Of a stretch of 64,000 nt of DNA, positions 45,894-55,099 are shown piece by piece; position 1 is the stretch's first letter, and each line of letters opens with the position of its first letter. The translations under genes were made by a program, and so were the position numbers. Under the pieces are notes generated by a model that was not told the origin of the DNA, searched no databases, and was given only the letters and a program-made list of their open reading frames with translations. The stretch is from Marinomonas rhizomae (GTDB lineage: Bacteria; Pseudomonadota; Gammaproteobacteria; Pseudomonadales; Marinomonadaceae), in the NCBI RefSeq assembly GCF_024397855.1, contig NZ_CP073343.1:372001-436000 (forward strand). The letters run 5' to 3'.

Positions 45894-47315
45894 ATGTCTA
45901 CAAAATCAAGGATGTTAATAACCGTCATTATTAATTTCTCTTTGGTAGTTATTTTGACCAGCTCTCTATACTTCATAGAAAGTAAGTGGCATCAACAACG
46001 AGAATTAGAGTCCAAAGAGAAGATACAGCAGCTATATTTTTCCGAAATGGAAGGTTATTTTAAAGAAGTAGCGAATTTTATTGCTTTCATATCCGTTGGT
46101 TATACAGATAATTGCCCACGCAGTTTTGTTTTACAAATGCGTAAAGAGCTTTTTAACATCCCCGGGTCAATAGAGTTTGGAGTCATTCAGAAAGACGGCG
46201 ATCATGGTGTTGTGGTATGTAACTCTTGGGGCGAAAACGAAAGAATCGAGGTAAGAAAACCATCTCCACATGAGGGGTTCTTGATAACAGGGCCTCATAC
46301 AATCAATTCGTTAGAAATGCCTATTTTTGTTATCAAAAAAACCACAGAGAATTTTGAATTCAATATATTGATCAAGAAAAGCAGTGTCGATAGATTTTTA
46401 AATAATAGTTCAGACATTGTCATATCGATTAATGATAAAGAGCTAGGTGATAAATACCGTAACTCGGATATCATAGATAACCTTTCTTATGTTGTTCCTA
46501 TAACGGATTCCGTCAAACGCTATAACTTATATTTTGTACCCACAACGCTATTGCTATTTTTAGTATGTATTTTCCTTGTGACACCAAGAATAGTAATACT
46601 TCTCGAGAGAAGGTGCATTCGAGGGAAGATAAAACATCATGTTTATTACAATGAATATCAACCTATTATTGATACGAATGATCAAAGCTTGTTCTCTATT
46701 GAGGTGTTTTTAAGAAGCAAAGACGGTGTTAATGTTAAAGACAGTATTGACCAAATTAAAAACTTAGACTTATGCGTTGAGTACACCTTATTTCAAATTA
46801 ATCTGATCAAGTCGAGCTTCAATAAAGCGTTCATTTCTAACAATAGTTTCCAAGTGAATATTTCCAGCTTGCATCTGGAAAGTGATTTTTTTGTTAGAAA
46901 AATGCTTACTCTAGAGAATGAGATATGTTCTAGCCTGATTCTTGAAGTCACAGAAGATGAAAACTTAATGCTAGAAAAGAACGTTATTAAAGATCATATG
47001 CAAAAATTAAAGCAAAAAGGCTATAGATTCGCAATTGATGACTTTGGTGTGGAATACTCCAGCTTATCCTATGTCTCAGAATTTGACTTTGATATTGTAA
47101 AAACGGACAAAATCTTTATAGAAGATAAAGCAAAAAATACCGCTATCTTAAAGTCCATCATCACATTGACCAACGAGCTTGGCATTGTTTGTATTGCGGA
47201 AGGCATTGAAACAGAGAAAGACAGTCAAAAAATTAGCCAGCTAGGAATTCACCTTCATCAAGGCTGGTTTCATAGCCGACCGATGAAGGCAGAAGATATT
47301 CTTGCTTATTATTAG
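45894..47315 (+). CDS. Membrane-anchored EAL-domain c-di-GMP phosphodiesterase (CSS-type)
   Basis: 473 residues. Helix 1 (about 8-27) and helix 2 (about 213-236) enclose a periplasmic domain with cysteines at about 73 (DNCPRSF) and 109 (VCNSWG), like the redox-sensing CSS domain though CSS reads CNS. The EAL domain starts near 250. Its name motif reads EVFLR instead of EALLR, but the catalytic Glu, Asn (VNISS), LEVTE, IDDFG, VKTDK, AEGIE and HQGWFHSRP residues are kept. It is therefore likely to be active. A disulfide-controlled phosphodiesterase is the best reading. Confidence 0.88.
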   Translation: MSTKSRMLITVIINFSLVVILTSSLYFIESKWHQQRELESKEKIQQLYFSEMEGYFKEVANFIAFISVGYTDNCPRSFVLQMRKELFNIPGSIEFGVIQKDGDHGVVVCNSWGENERIEVRKPSPHEGFLITGPHTINSLEMPIFVIKKTTENFEFNILIKKSSVDRFLNNSSDIVISINDKELGDKYRNSDIIDNLSYVVPITDSVKRYNLYFVPTTLLLFLVCIFLVTPRIVILLERRCIRGKIKHHVYYNEYQPIIDTNDQSLFSIEVFLRSKDGVNVKDSIDQIKNLDLCVEYTLFQINLIKSSFNKAFISNNSFQVNISSLHLESDFFVRKMLTLENEICSSLILEVTEDENLMLEKNVIKDHMQKLKQKGYRFAIDDFGVEYSSLSYVSEFDFDIVKTDKIFIEDKAKNTAILKSIITLTNELGIVCIAEGIETEKDSQKISQLGIHLHQGWFHSRPMKAEDILAYY

Positions 47316-47362
47316 TTTCTTTTCAGATTATTTATCATCTCAATAAGGTCTTTTGCGCGAGT

Positions 47363-47764
47363 TTATTTTGACACCTTAGCCACGGCTTCAATTTCAATTA
47401 AAATCTCTGGGGAAGCCAAAGAGGCAACGCCAATCCCCGTTAATGCAGGGCGTGAGGTACCTAGTGTGCTGGCGATAATAGGGACGATGTCTTCCATATG
47501 GTCTGCAACCTCACCACGCATATAGACTCTTAGCTGCAGGATATTTTCGACTGAGGAATTTGCTTCTTCTAGCACCGTGATTAAGTGTTTTGCTGCATTG
47601 GCAGTTTGCGTTTTCATGTCGTGATTATGAGTTTGAAAATCGCTGTCCCAGTCGACTTGCCCTGAAATAAAAACCAATCCCGTATCGTTATCTACCGTGG
47701 CTTGTGACATACCTGTTGCTGCACCATCATATAAGGATAGTGGATTAATGCGTTTAATGGACAT
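47363..47764 (-). CDS. RidA-family protein
   Basis: 133 residues with the RidA/YjgF fold: DNDTGLVFISGQVDWDSD, QTANAAKHLITVLEEANSS, LRVYMRG and the C-terminal RPALTGIGVASLASPEILIE. RidA enzymes hydrolyse reactive enamines and imines from PLP enzymes, and use an arginine near the site that corresponds to RPALT. It lies about 100 bases downstream of a LysR gene in the same direction and may be controlled by it. Confidence 0.9.
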   Translation of the reverse strand: MSIKRINPLSLYDGAATGMSQATVDNDTGLVFISGQVDWDSDFQTHNHDMKTQTANAAKHLITVLEEANSSVENILQLRVYMRGEVADHMEDIVPIIASTLGTSRPALTGIGVASLASPEILIEIEAVAKVSK

Positions 47765-47863
47765 AATGACCTCTACATAGTGTTTAAAGTGACGCTAGGG
47801 TAGAGGTGAGTGGGGCGTTTGGCGATAAAGCTAAGCTTGTTGCTCATACAAGCGAAGATCTTT

Positions 47864-48751
47864 TTAATGAGCAAATTTCTTCTGGGTGCTATCCAGTAAC
47901 CAGCTAATTAATGGGTCATGTTTTGCGTTTGGGTGATAGGCAGCTACGACTTGATAACCTGGCGGGTATTTCTCCAATGCAAGCTCAAATAGTCCATCGC
48001 ACGGTAGTAACCTCGAAGGGATGAATCCCACCATGTTTGACTGCTTTAAGGTCTCTTTCGCCATATGAAAGGACGGGGCGGATACGGCGACATGACGTGG
48101 AAATCCTTGTTGTTCAAACCAAGTATCAGCAGAGCCTATAAAGCTGCCAACGCCAGGCGAAACAATGACGAAGTCGTGTGTGGTTAATTGTTCTAGTGAT
48201 AGGCCATGAGTACGTTCAATGGATTTATTCGCTGTTACGCATAGGTATTTTTCGGTAAATAACGGCGTTGAAATCAATCCTTCGGGAGCATAGGCGCTGG
48301 TGGTAAAAACAATATCTATTGAGCCTTGATGGATTTTTTTGGTTAGGTTGGCGTGTTCGATATTGGTAACGATCACTTTTACTTTAGGAGCGTACTGTCT
48401 AAGCTCTCTAATGAGCTCGGTGACGATCACTTCTTGGGTGTAGTCTGTTGCACAGATAACCAGTGTTCTTTCTGCTTCCTGTGGTGAAAACGCTTTTGCC
48501 AGAGGGATGCTATTTATGTAGGTTAATATTTTTTCGATGTGTTGCTCTATCTCTTTGGCGTAGGGTGTTGGAATCATTCCATGCCCTGTTCTAACAAAGA
48601 GTTGATCACCAAGAATGCTTCTTATTTTTTTAAGTTGAAGACTGACAGCCTGTTGAGAAACACTTAAATGTTCTGCCGCTGCTGAAATATTGCCGAACTG
48701 ATAAAGAGCGCTTAATGTTCTAAGATGATTTATTTCAAGTTTATCTATCAT
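47864..48751 (-). CDS. LysR-family transcriptional regulator
   Basis: 295 residues. The helix-turn-helix is AAEHLSVSQQAVSLQLKKIR; the effector domain begins near residue 88 (LVICATDYTQEVIVTEL). The gene is immediately upstream of ridA in the same direction and divergent from the lipoprotein gene at 48864, so either could be a target. Inducer unknown. Confidence 0.9.
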   Translation of the reverse strand: MIDKLEINHLRTLSALYQFGNISAAAEHLSVSQQAVSLQLKKIRSILGDQLFVRTGHGMIPTPYAKEIEQHIEKILTYINSIPLAKAFSPQEAERTLVICATDYTQEVIVTELIRELRQYAPKVKVIVTNIEHANLTKKIHQGSIDIVFTTSAYAPEGLISTPLFTEKYLCVTANKSIERTHGLSLEQLTTHDFVIVSPGVGSFIGSADTWFEQQGFPRHVAVSAPSFHMAKETLKQSNMVGFIPSRLLPCDGLFELALEKYPPGYQVVAAYHPNAKHDPLISWLLDSTQKKFAH

Positions 48752-48863
48752 GCGCGTCTCGTTGGCTATTAGTAGTACAGATAGGTGTATAGATGTTATT
48801 AATAGTTGCTAAATGATCGTTTTCAATACTTTTTTCTATGTAAAACACTCTGGAGTGAATGGC

Positions 48864-49391
48864 ATGTTGCGTCAATGTTTCTTAGGGATTATCTGTGTTT
48901 TGTCATTAGCTTCTTGCAGTTCTCATTCTATTCAAGATGAACAAACTCGGCAGGCTAGTGTTAGTTTGCCTTTATTACATGGCTGGCATGATGACAAAGA
49001 GGTGCTCTACATAACAACCGACGTATCAGACCAAGCGGTGGCCAAAGCCAAAAATGCCAATTATGCGCCTCGGTTACGTGATGCTGTGCCGAATTACCCG
49101 AAACCACCCCAAGTGAAAACTGTGCTAGAGCGTGTGTATGCATTTCCGAATCAAGAGCAAGCTTGGAGCGTATTTGCGTCGGTTCCAGAGCCATTAGGTT
49201 ATGAAAGCCAAGACACTCATTACTCGCCACTTTGGTTGATGTACGTCGTGGTATGGAAAGATCCAAGCAAGGCAACAGAATTGACATCTGAAGAAGCGAT
49301 TTTTACAGCAGAAGATCAAGGTTTGGTTACCATCGAACGAACCGATGTCGTGCTTAATTGTCCGGTCATTCCGTTTTCTCTTGTTGAATAG
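48864..49391 (+). CDS. Predicted lipoprotein of unknown function
   Basis: 175 residues from the ATG at 48864, preceded by TGGAG. The N-terminal signal peptide ends in a lipobox (LSLASC), so Cys17 should be lipidated. The mature part contains YAPRLRDAVPNYPKPPQ and repeated tryptophans but I do not recognise a domain. Divergent from a LysR gene. Confidence 0.75.
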   Translation: MLRQCFLGIICVLSLASCSSHSIQDEQTRQASVSLPLLHGWHDDKEVLYITTDVSDQAVAKAKNANYAPRLRDAVPNYPKPPQVKTVLERVYAFPNQEQAWSVFASVPEPLGYESQDTHYSPLWLMYVVVWKDPSKATELTSEEAIFTAEDQGLVTIERTDVVLNCPVIPFSLVE

Positions 49392-49402
49392 CACCCGATA
49401 AT

Positions 49403-49426
49403 AGAACGCCCTATTTAGGGCGTTCT
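49403..49426 (+). terminator. Hairpin after the lipoprotein gene
   Basis: A perfect 10-bp stem (agaacgccct / agggcgttct) with a 4-base loop; the T run is interrupted. Its sequence resembles the other aacgccc terminators of the window. Confidence 0.7.
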
Positions 49427-49663
49427 TGTCTTTGATTCTCCCCTCCTAGTCGTTATTGAAAATTCCCAATCCTGAGGCTCGTCCATCTCTTAAGATGAAT
49501 GATATTCAATATATTTAAGTTTAATTCATTTTTATTCATGATTATGGTTGCGTATAAATGTACTCATAGAGTCATTAGACATATCGCCAATAATCAAAAA
49601 CTGGCAAGTGAGAACAAGGAAGAGATCCTTATTTCACTTCAGAAAATAGGATACGAGGTCACC

Positions 49664-50638
49664 ATGAGCAACGATTTTATCTTTAACATTAAGCGTATTT
49701 GCTTCGATGAAAACTACCGCCCTGCAGACAATACACGCATCACAACGAACTTTGCGAACTTGGCTAGAGGAGAGAGACGACAAGAAAATCTTCGTGACGC
49801 ATTGAGGATGATTAACAACCGTTTTAATGCGCTGGCGCATTGGGATAATGCAAAGGGAAATCGTTACTCTGTTGAACTTGAAATCATTTCGGTTGATGTT
49901 GATATCGAAGGAAAAGGCCAGTCTTTTCCAACCATTGAAATCTTGAAGACGAATATTTTTGATCATCACACTGAGCAGCGTATCGAAGGTATTGTAGGAA
50001 ACAATTTCTCTTCTTATGTGCGTGATTATGACTTCAGCGTCTTGCTACCAAACCACAACAAAGACCAAGCGGAATTTAGTATTCCTGATAACTTCGGTGA
50101 GTTACATGGAAAGCTCTTTAAAAGTTTTGTGACATCGGACAGCTTTAAAGAAAACTTTACTAAGCCACCTGTTATTTGTCTGAGTGTTTCCGACAATAAA
50201 ACGTACCAGCGTACAGGAAATCAGCACCCAGTTCTGGGGGTAGAATATCAACCAAATGGCACCTCTTTGACCGAGCAATACTTTCAGAAGATGGGCTTAC
50301 AGGTTCGATACTTTATGCCTGCAAACAGCGCTGCGCCATTGGCTTTTTATTTTGTGGGTGATTTGCTGAACGACTACACCAACCTTGAGCTTATTGGCAC
50401 CATCAGCACGATGGAAACCTTCCAGAAAATCTACCGACCAGAAATTTACAACGCTAACGCGGTTGCTGGAAAGAGCTATCAACCTAACTTAAAAAACCTC
50501 GACCACTCTTTAACGCAAATTATTTATGACCGTGAAGAGCGTAGCCAATTGGCGAGTGAGCAAGGAAAATTTGCTGAGCAGAATTTCATAAAGCCATATC
50601 AAAAGGTACTTGAGCAGTGGTCTGCTAATTACGCATAA
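49664..50638 (+). CDS. mesX: MesX (DUF1852), partner of methionine synthase MesD
   Basis: 324 residues from the ATG at 49664, preceded by CGAGGTC; the open frame upstream is AT-rich and not used. DUF1852 features are IKRICFDENYRPADNTRITTN-type start (split here at residues 6-26), ALRMINNRFN, QHPVLGVEYQ, QYFQKMGLQVRYFMP and METFQKIYRPEIYNA. Price and colleagues showed that proteins of this family are needed with MesD for folate-independent, oxygen-dependent methionine synthesis. The mesD gene follows by 58 bases. Confidence 0.88.
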   Translation: MSNDFIFNIKRICFDENYRPADNTRITTNFANLARGERRQENLRDALRMINNRFNALAHWDNAKGNRYSVELEIISVDVDIEGKGQSFPTIEILKTNIFDHHTEQRIEGIVGNNFSSYVRDYDFSVLLPNHNKDQAEFSIPDNFGELHGKLFKSFVTSDSFKENFTKPPVICLSVSDNKTYQRTGNQHPVLGVEYQPNGTSLTEQYFQKMGLQVRYFMPANSAAPLAFYFVGDLLNDYTNLELIGTISTMETFQKIYRPEIYNANAVAGKSYQPNLKNLDHSLTQIIYDREERSQLASEQGKFAEQNFIKPYQKVLEQWSANYA

Positions 50639-50696
50639 ACGCGACCCTTAATGGTTATTTTTCTAACATTATATTTAATAAACGGCATTCTTTATT

Positions 50697-51755
50697 ATGA
50701 AAACAGATATTGAAAAAACAGTTGCTAACAACACACTGCTACCGACTTCAACCGCTGGCAGCTTACCGAAGCCCACATGGCTTGCAGAGCCAGAAACCCT
50801 TTGGTCCCCTTGGAAATTGGAAGGCGATCAATTAGTTGACGGCAAACAGGATGCACTGCGCATCTCGCTTCAAGAGCAACAGCAAGCGGGTATTGATATT
50901 GTCAGTGACGGTGAACAAACGCGCCAACACTTTGTTACCACTTTTATTGAGCACCTCAGCGGCGTTGATTTTGAGAATCGTCAGACAGTAAGAATTCGTG
51001 ACCGCTATGACGCGAGCGTACCTACTGTCGTTGGTCCTGTTAGTCGTATCAAGCCAGTTTTTGTTGAGGATGCTAAGTTTTTGCGTCAGCAAACCAAGCA
51101 ACCGATTAAATGGGCGCTGCCAGGCCCAATGACCATGATTGATACACTTTATGATGATCATTATAAAAGCCGCGAAAAGCTTGCTTGGGAGTTTGCCAAA
51201 ATTCTCAACCAAGAAGCAAAAGAATTAGAAGCGGCTGGTGTGGACATCATCCAATTTGATGAGCCCGCGTTTAATGTGTTTTTTGATGATGTGAATGATT
51301 GGGGCATCGCAACCTTAGAAAGAGCTATCGAAGGTCTTAAATGCGAAACGGCGGTGCATATTTGTTATGGCTACGGCATTAAAGCCAATACGGATTGGAA
51401 AAAGACGCTTGGGTCTGAATGGCGACAATATGAAGAAGCCTTCCCTAAGTTACAACAATCCAGCATCGATATTATTTCGCTTGAGTGTCATAACTCCCAT
51501 GTACCAATGGAATTGCTTGAGCTGATTCGCGGTAAGAAAGTCATGGTCGGCGCAATCGACGTGGCAAACCATGCCATTGAGACACCAGAAGAAGTGGCTA
51601 ATACTCTGCGAAAAGCGCTGCAGTTTGTCGATGCCGATAAGCTTTATCCTTGTACTAACTGTGGCATGGCGCCGCTGCCTCGTGCTGTGGCAAGAGGCAA
51701 GCTACATGCCTTAACAGCGGGTGCAGACATCATTCGAAAAGAGCTCTCTTTATAG
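50697..51755 (+). CDS. mesD: Core-MetE methionine synthase, MesD type
   Basis: 352 residues, equal to the C-terminal half of MetE only, so it lacks the folate-binding N-terminal half. The zinc site is visible as HICYGYG (His, Cys), SLECHNS (Glu) and CTNCGM (Cys). The homocysteine-binding STAGSLPKP lies at the start and FDEPAFN in the middle. MesD uses an unknown methyl donor and depends on MesX, encoded just upstream. It probably acts in the last step of methionine synthesis in the cytosol. Confidence 0.9.
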   Translation: MKTDIEKTVANNTLLPTSTAGSLPKPTWLAEPETLWSPWKLEGDQLVDGKQDALRISLQEQQQAGIDIVSDGEQTRQHFVTTFIEHLSGVDFENRQTVRIRDRYDASVPTVVGPVSRIKPVFVEDAKFLRQQTKQPIKWALPGPMTMIDTLYDDHYKSREKLAWEFAKILNQEAKELEAAGVDIIQFDEPAFNVFFDDVNDWGIATLERAIEGLKCETAVHICYGYGIKANTDWKKTLGSEWRQYEEAFPKLQQSSIDIISLECHNSHVPMELLELIRGKKVMVGAIDVANHAIETPEEVANTLRKALQFVDADKLYPCTNCGMAPLPRAVARGKLHALTAGADIIRKELSL

Positions 51756-51765
51756 TTCGAATTGT

Positions 51766-51808
51766 AAAAATCTCGTTTCAAGTTTATGTTTTGAAACGAG
51801 ATTTTTTT
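51766..51808 (+). terminator. Rho-independent terminator after mesD
   Basis: A perfect stem of about 16 bp (aaaaatctcgtttcaa / ttgaaacgagattttt) with a 9-base loop and a T run. Confidence 0.9.
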
Positions 51809-51865
51809 TGCTTTCTGAATTTGCTAATTTAGGTAGGCGTGTAGCTAAAGCTAGTTTTGCTCTGT

Positions 51866-52792
51866 TTAAACTTCCTGTAACTTTCTCTCAACAAGACCGT
51901 CTTCAACTAAAAATTTTGACGGAGCTTGTCCTGTATGTTTGCTAAAAGCAGAGCTAAACGCACTGGCAGATTGGTAACCTATCCTTTCTGCAATGGTGGC
52001 CATAGTAAAGGTTTGGCGTCTTAAGAGGTCTTTCGCAATCGCCATACGCCATGCAATAACATATTCCATTGGTGTATAACCCACGGCTTTACTAAAGCGC
52101 TGAAAAAAGCTGGAACGAGACAATGAGGCTTCTTTGGCTAATTGATCAATCGTCCATGCCTTACTCACATCTTGATGGATTTTTCGAATTGCTATTGCAA
52201 GTCGCTCATCGGCTAAACCGACTAACAAACCAGGAACTTCTGGTGTGTCCATCTTCGTTCTAAAAGCTTCAATCAGCAGAATCTCTAATAATCTAGCCAA
52301 TACAGAATCACGGCCGGGGCGTTGCGCCAAAGATTCCTCAATAACAAGCTCGACCAGCGTGGTGAGCCTTTTCGCTTCGCGGAGGTGAACAAGTTTCGGA
52401 AGAAGCGATACTAGTATTTTTGAATCAGGCGCCTCAAATTGACAATGGCCAATAAGTAAATGCGCATTCAACTCTTGCTCTGCTTCACCTACAAAATAGG
52501 TGCTAGCAGCCGTTTTAATGGGCACAGTATCGGCTTCGTCCAGTGCTGGAGCATGGCTGCTAGCTACCGTAAAAGCATGAGCTTCTGGAACAAGGACAAA
52601 ATCGCCAGCGGTTAGATAAATCGGTTCATCGCCTTTTAATGTGAACTCGCAATTTCCCTCTAGCACGACACAATAGAAAGGATTACCGATTTCTTCGCGT
52701 CTAATACGCCACATGCCTGCGGCGTGGACTACCTTAGAAAAAGCGGCTTTTGGCTGCAATAGAGTCACAATACTCGAAAGAGGATCTATCAT
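51866..52792 (-). CDS. AraC-family regulator with cupin-type sensor domain
   Basis: 308 residues. An N-terminal cupin-like domain (YLTAGDFVLVPEAHAFTV) is followed by a linker and two AraC helix-turn-helix motifs: WTIDQLAKEASLSRSSFFQR and MATIAERIGYQSASAFSSAF. This layout is common in regulators of short-chain dehydrogenase or hydrolase genes. It is divergent from the alpha/beta hydrolase gene at 52888, its likely target. Confidence 0.9.
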   Translation of the reverse strand: MIDPLSSIVTLLQPKAAFSKVVHAAGMWRIRREEIGNPFYCVVLEGNCEFTLKGDEPIYLTAGDFVLVPEAHAFTVASSHAPALDEADTVPIKTAASTYFVGEAEQELNAHLLIGHCQFEAPDSKILVSLLPKLVHLREAKRLTTLVELVIEESLAQRPGRDSVLARLLEILLIEAFRTKMDTPEVPGLLVGLADERLAIAIRKIHQDVSKAWTIDQLAKEASLSRSSFFQRFSKAVGYTPMEYVIAWRMAIAKDLLRRQTFTMATIAERIGYQSASAFSSAFSKHTGQAPSKFLVEDGLVERKLQEV

Positions 52793-52887
52793 TTAAATAC
52801 TATTGGTAATGTAATGTGGATTTTTCATTATATATTGTACATTCGCCTTTAGGTAGAGTTAGCACCTCAATTGCTTAAGGAGTTTTT

Positions 52888-53838
52888 ATGAATAATCTCG
52901 TTACCGAATCTAAGAATATCCCAGAGTCTAATCGACAACTTACCCTGTCTATTAGCCCAATTACCCTAACGGTAGAAGGCCGTGAAACACCACTTGAACT
53001 TCGTATTACCCTGCCAGTAAGTGGCGATAATATTCCAATTATCTTACTTTCTCATGGACATGGGCCATCGTCGTACCTGCCTTCTAAAGATGGTTACGCC
53101 CCGCTGGTAAACTATTACGCTGAGCAAGGTTTTGCCGTTATTCAACCTACCCATGCAAGCTCAAGAGTGGGTGGTCTCGACAATACTCACCCAGATGCGC
53201 CACTTTTTCTCAATGAAAGAGTGATTGAAATGAAAACCATTTTGGACAATTTGGCGCAAATTGAGCGCGATATAGTCAGTCTTTCTGGCCGATTAGATAA
53301 GGAACGCATCGCGATCGTGGGGCATTCTGCAGGGGCGATGACAGCGGCTATGTTAATGGGCATGACGCTACCACATATACGCAGCGTATTCGATCAGCGT
53401 ATCAAAGCCGGAGTCCTATTAGCGGCAGTGGGCAAAGGGGGAGATGATTTAATTGAATCAGCAAGAGAAAGGTTCCCTGAAATTAATCCAGATTATTCAT
53501 CAATGACCACAAAGAATTTAGTAGTGTATGGTGATCAAGATCTTAGCCCCCACTTCACAACCCGTGGCGCAGATTGGCATACAGATTCCTATCACATGTC
53601 TCCAGCCAGTGACTTCTTATTGACGTTAATTGGTGGTAAACACGGGTTAGGTGGCATTGCTGGTTATGATGCAAAAGAAACGGATGACGAAGATCCTGAT
53701 CGTCTCGCCATTACCCAAAAAATGACATCAGCGTATTTAAAATCTGCTTTATATGAGGACGACAATGCATGGGAACAAGCTTGTGAGGCTCTGAAAGCTT
53801 TTGCCAGTAAGCACGCTTATGTAGAAAGTAAAAACTGA
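52888..53838 (+). CDS. Alpha/beta hydrolase (chlorophyllase/PAF-acetylhydrolase-like)
   Basis: 316 residues. LLSHGHGPSSYLPSKDGYAP supplies the oxyanion region and IAIVGHSAGAMTAAML the nucleophile elbow (Ser about 146). VVYGDQDLSPHF holds the likely acid and GGKHGLGG the likely histidine. No signal peptide, so cytosolic. The substrate is unknown. A ribosome site AAGGAG precedes the ATG. Paired with the divergent AraC gene. Confidence 0.88.
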   Translation: MNNLVTESKNIPESNRQLTLSISPITLTVEGRETPLELRITLPVSGDNIPIILLSHGHGPSSYLPSKDGYAPLVNYYAEQGFAVIQPTHASSRVGGLDNTHPDAPLFLNERVIEMKTILDNLAQIERDIVSLSGRLDKERIAIVGHSAGAMTAAMLMGMTLPHIRSVFDQRIKAGVLLAAVGKGGDDLIESARERFPEINPDYSSMTTKNLVVYGDQDLSPHFTTRGADWHTDSYHMSPASDFLLTLIGGKHGLGGIAGYDAKETDDEDPDRLAITQKMTSAYLKSALYEDDNAWEQACEALKAFASKHAYVESKN

Positions 53839-53891
53839 ACGCTATGAAGCTGAAGACTCCAATAACTTAAATATTTACTTTTGAGTAGATA

Positions 53892-53932
53892 AAAAATCCC
53901 GTTTCGAATTTATATATCGAAACGGGATTTTT
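53892..53932 (+). terminator. Rho-independent terminator between convergent genes
   Basis: A perfect 16-bp stem (aaaaatcccgtttcga / tcgaaacgggattttt) with a 9-base loop and A and T runs on both sides; it can serve both the hydrolase and the peptidase genes. Confidence 0.88.
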
Positions 53933-53975
53933 GTGTGTTGCAAATAGTACCAATCAGTAAATGGTACGAAGTGAA

Positions 53976-55025
53976 TTAAATGTTCGACACCACTTTTAGC
54001 ATATCTAGAAACGCATCCACCGATTCCACCGCTGCCGATTCGTGCATGGTGTGATAGCCGATGGTGGGGATTTGAATAGTGGTGCCATCTACTAAACCAT
54101 TCGACGCGGCGATAATGCGGCCAAGCTCTGTACTACCAAGGGAGCTCGGCGGCAAGCCCTGCTCAGCCCGTTTCGCGTTTTCATTTTCTACGTAACGGTT
54201 TTTATACAAATAACTGATGTTGTTTTTCTCGCACAGGTTCTTTAAAAGTTTTGTGCTGTCTTTGTTGAACGTGGCGTTGGCGTCTTTTTCCCTAAGTACC
54301 AGAAGCTGCTCGTTAGCCGCATCAAGATTCGGGAACGGGCTAGTATCAACCACAAATAAACGGTTGGTTGAACCGCCAAAACGACGGAACCACTCAAGCA
54401 AATAGCGCCAACTTTTCCCTGCTTCTTCTTGGGCAGTAAAAAAGGCCGTGCCTTTAAAACCATGATCAAAAAGATGCACCAAAGCCGCCGCTGAAATCAC
54501 GTTATCGAGCTGACCTTCTAAGCGATTGTTGACTATGTGTAATTGGTCTTTAAAAGCGATTGGCGTACCGGCAACCACACCTTCTAAGCCTTCTGTTTCG
54601 AAAATCAAGTTGTTACGGAATTCACAAACGTAAGAGCTTTTAATGGTGCCTTTGCCACGGTATACGCCAGACCAAGGCTCGTAAGCGTAGATTTCTTCAT
54701 GGTTGAAGCGCTCTGTGACCTTAGTCATCAATTCTTCAGACACCGAGTTGTTCAATAAGTCGGTGCGGTTTGCGGAAACAAACGCCGCGTATTGGAATTC
54801 ATTTGGGCCAGTACACACCAAACCATGACGATCTATGTGCGCCGAAAACATGGTGCTAAACGGGTCGCTACCTTGGGCAACTAGCAAACCCTCGTACCAA
54901 GTGACTTTTGCCCCTCGTTCTTCCAGCTCGCGTTGTAACACGCGGAAAAATGAATGCTCTGCACCAACCACACTAGGCGCGCGAATAAGCAATTTGAGCA
55001 GATCGATAAAGTCATCACTAGGCAT
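53976..55025 (-). CDS. M42/M28-type metallopeptidase
   Basis: 349 residues from the ATG at 55025 (a longer frame needs TTG). Metal-site motifs of the M42-like clan are present in order: FSAHIDRHG (His, Asp), LEGQLDNVISAA (bridging Asp), TAQEEAG (catalytic Glu pair), FVVDTSPFP (Asp) and GYHTMHES (last His). These proteins are dizinc aminopeptidases or deacylases of the cytosol. Specificity is not readable. It stands alone. Confidence 0.85.
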   Translation of the reverse strand: MPSDDFIDLLKLLIRAPSVVGAEHSFFRVLQRELEERGAKVTWYEGLLVAQGSDPFSTMFSAHIDRHGLVCTGPNEFQYAAFVSANRTDLLNNSVSEELMTKVTERFNHEEIYAYEPWSGVYRGKGTIKSSYVCEFRNNLIFETEGLEGVVAGTPIAFKDQLHIVNNRLEGQLDNVISAAALVHLFDHGFKGTAFFTAQEEAGKSWRYLLEWFRRFGGSTNRLFVVDTSPFPNLDAANEQLLVLREKDANATFNKDSTKLLKNLCEKNNISYLYKNRYVENENAKRAEQGLPPSSLGSTELGRIIAASNGLVDGTTIQIPTIGYHTMHESAAVESVDAFLDMLKVVSNI

Positions 55026-55099
55026 GCAAATAGGTTCCAAAAAAGGGGGAATCGGAACCTTGTTTATAAAGGTTAATGTGTGAATTACATAACGTTTTT

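Noticed and set aside
49427..49663. Riboswitch upstream of mesX
   Set aside because: The position would suit a methionine or SAM riboswitch, but the AT-rich leader shows no conserved aptamer core that I can recognise.
51721..51945. 74-codon frame after mesD
   Set aside because: It runs through the mesD terminator and into the antisense of the AraC gene.
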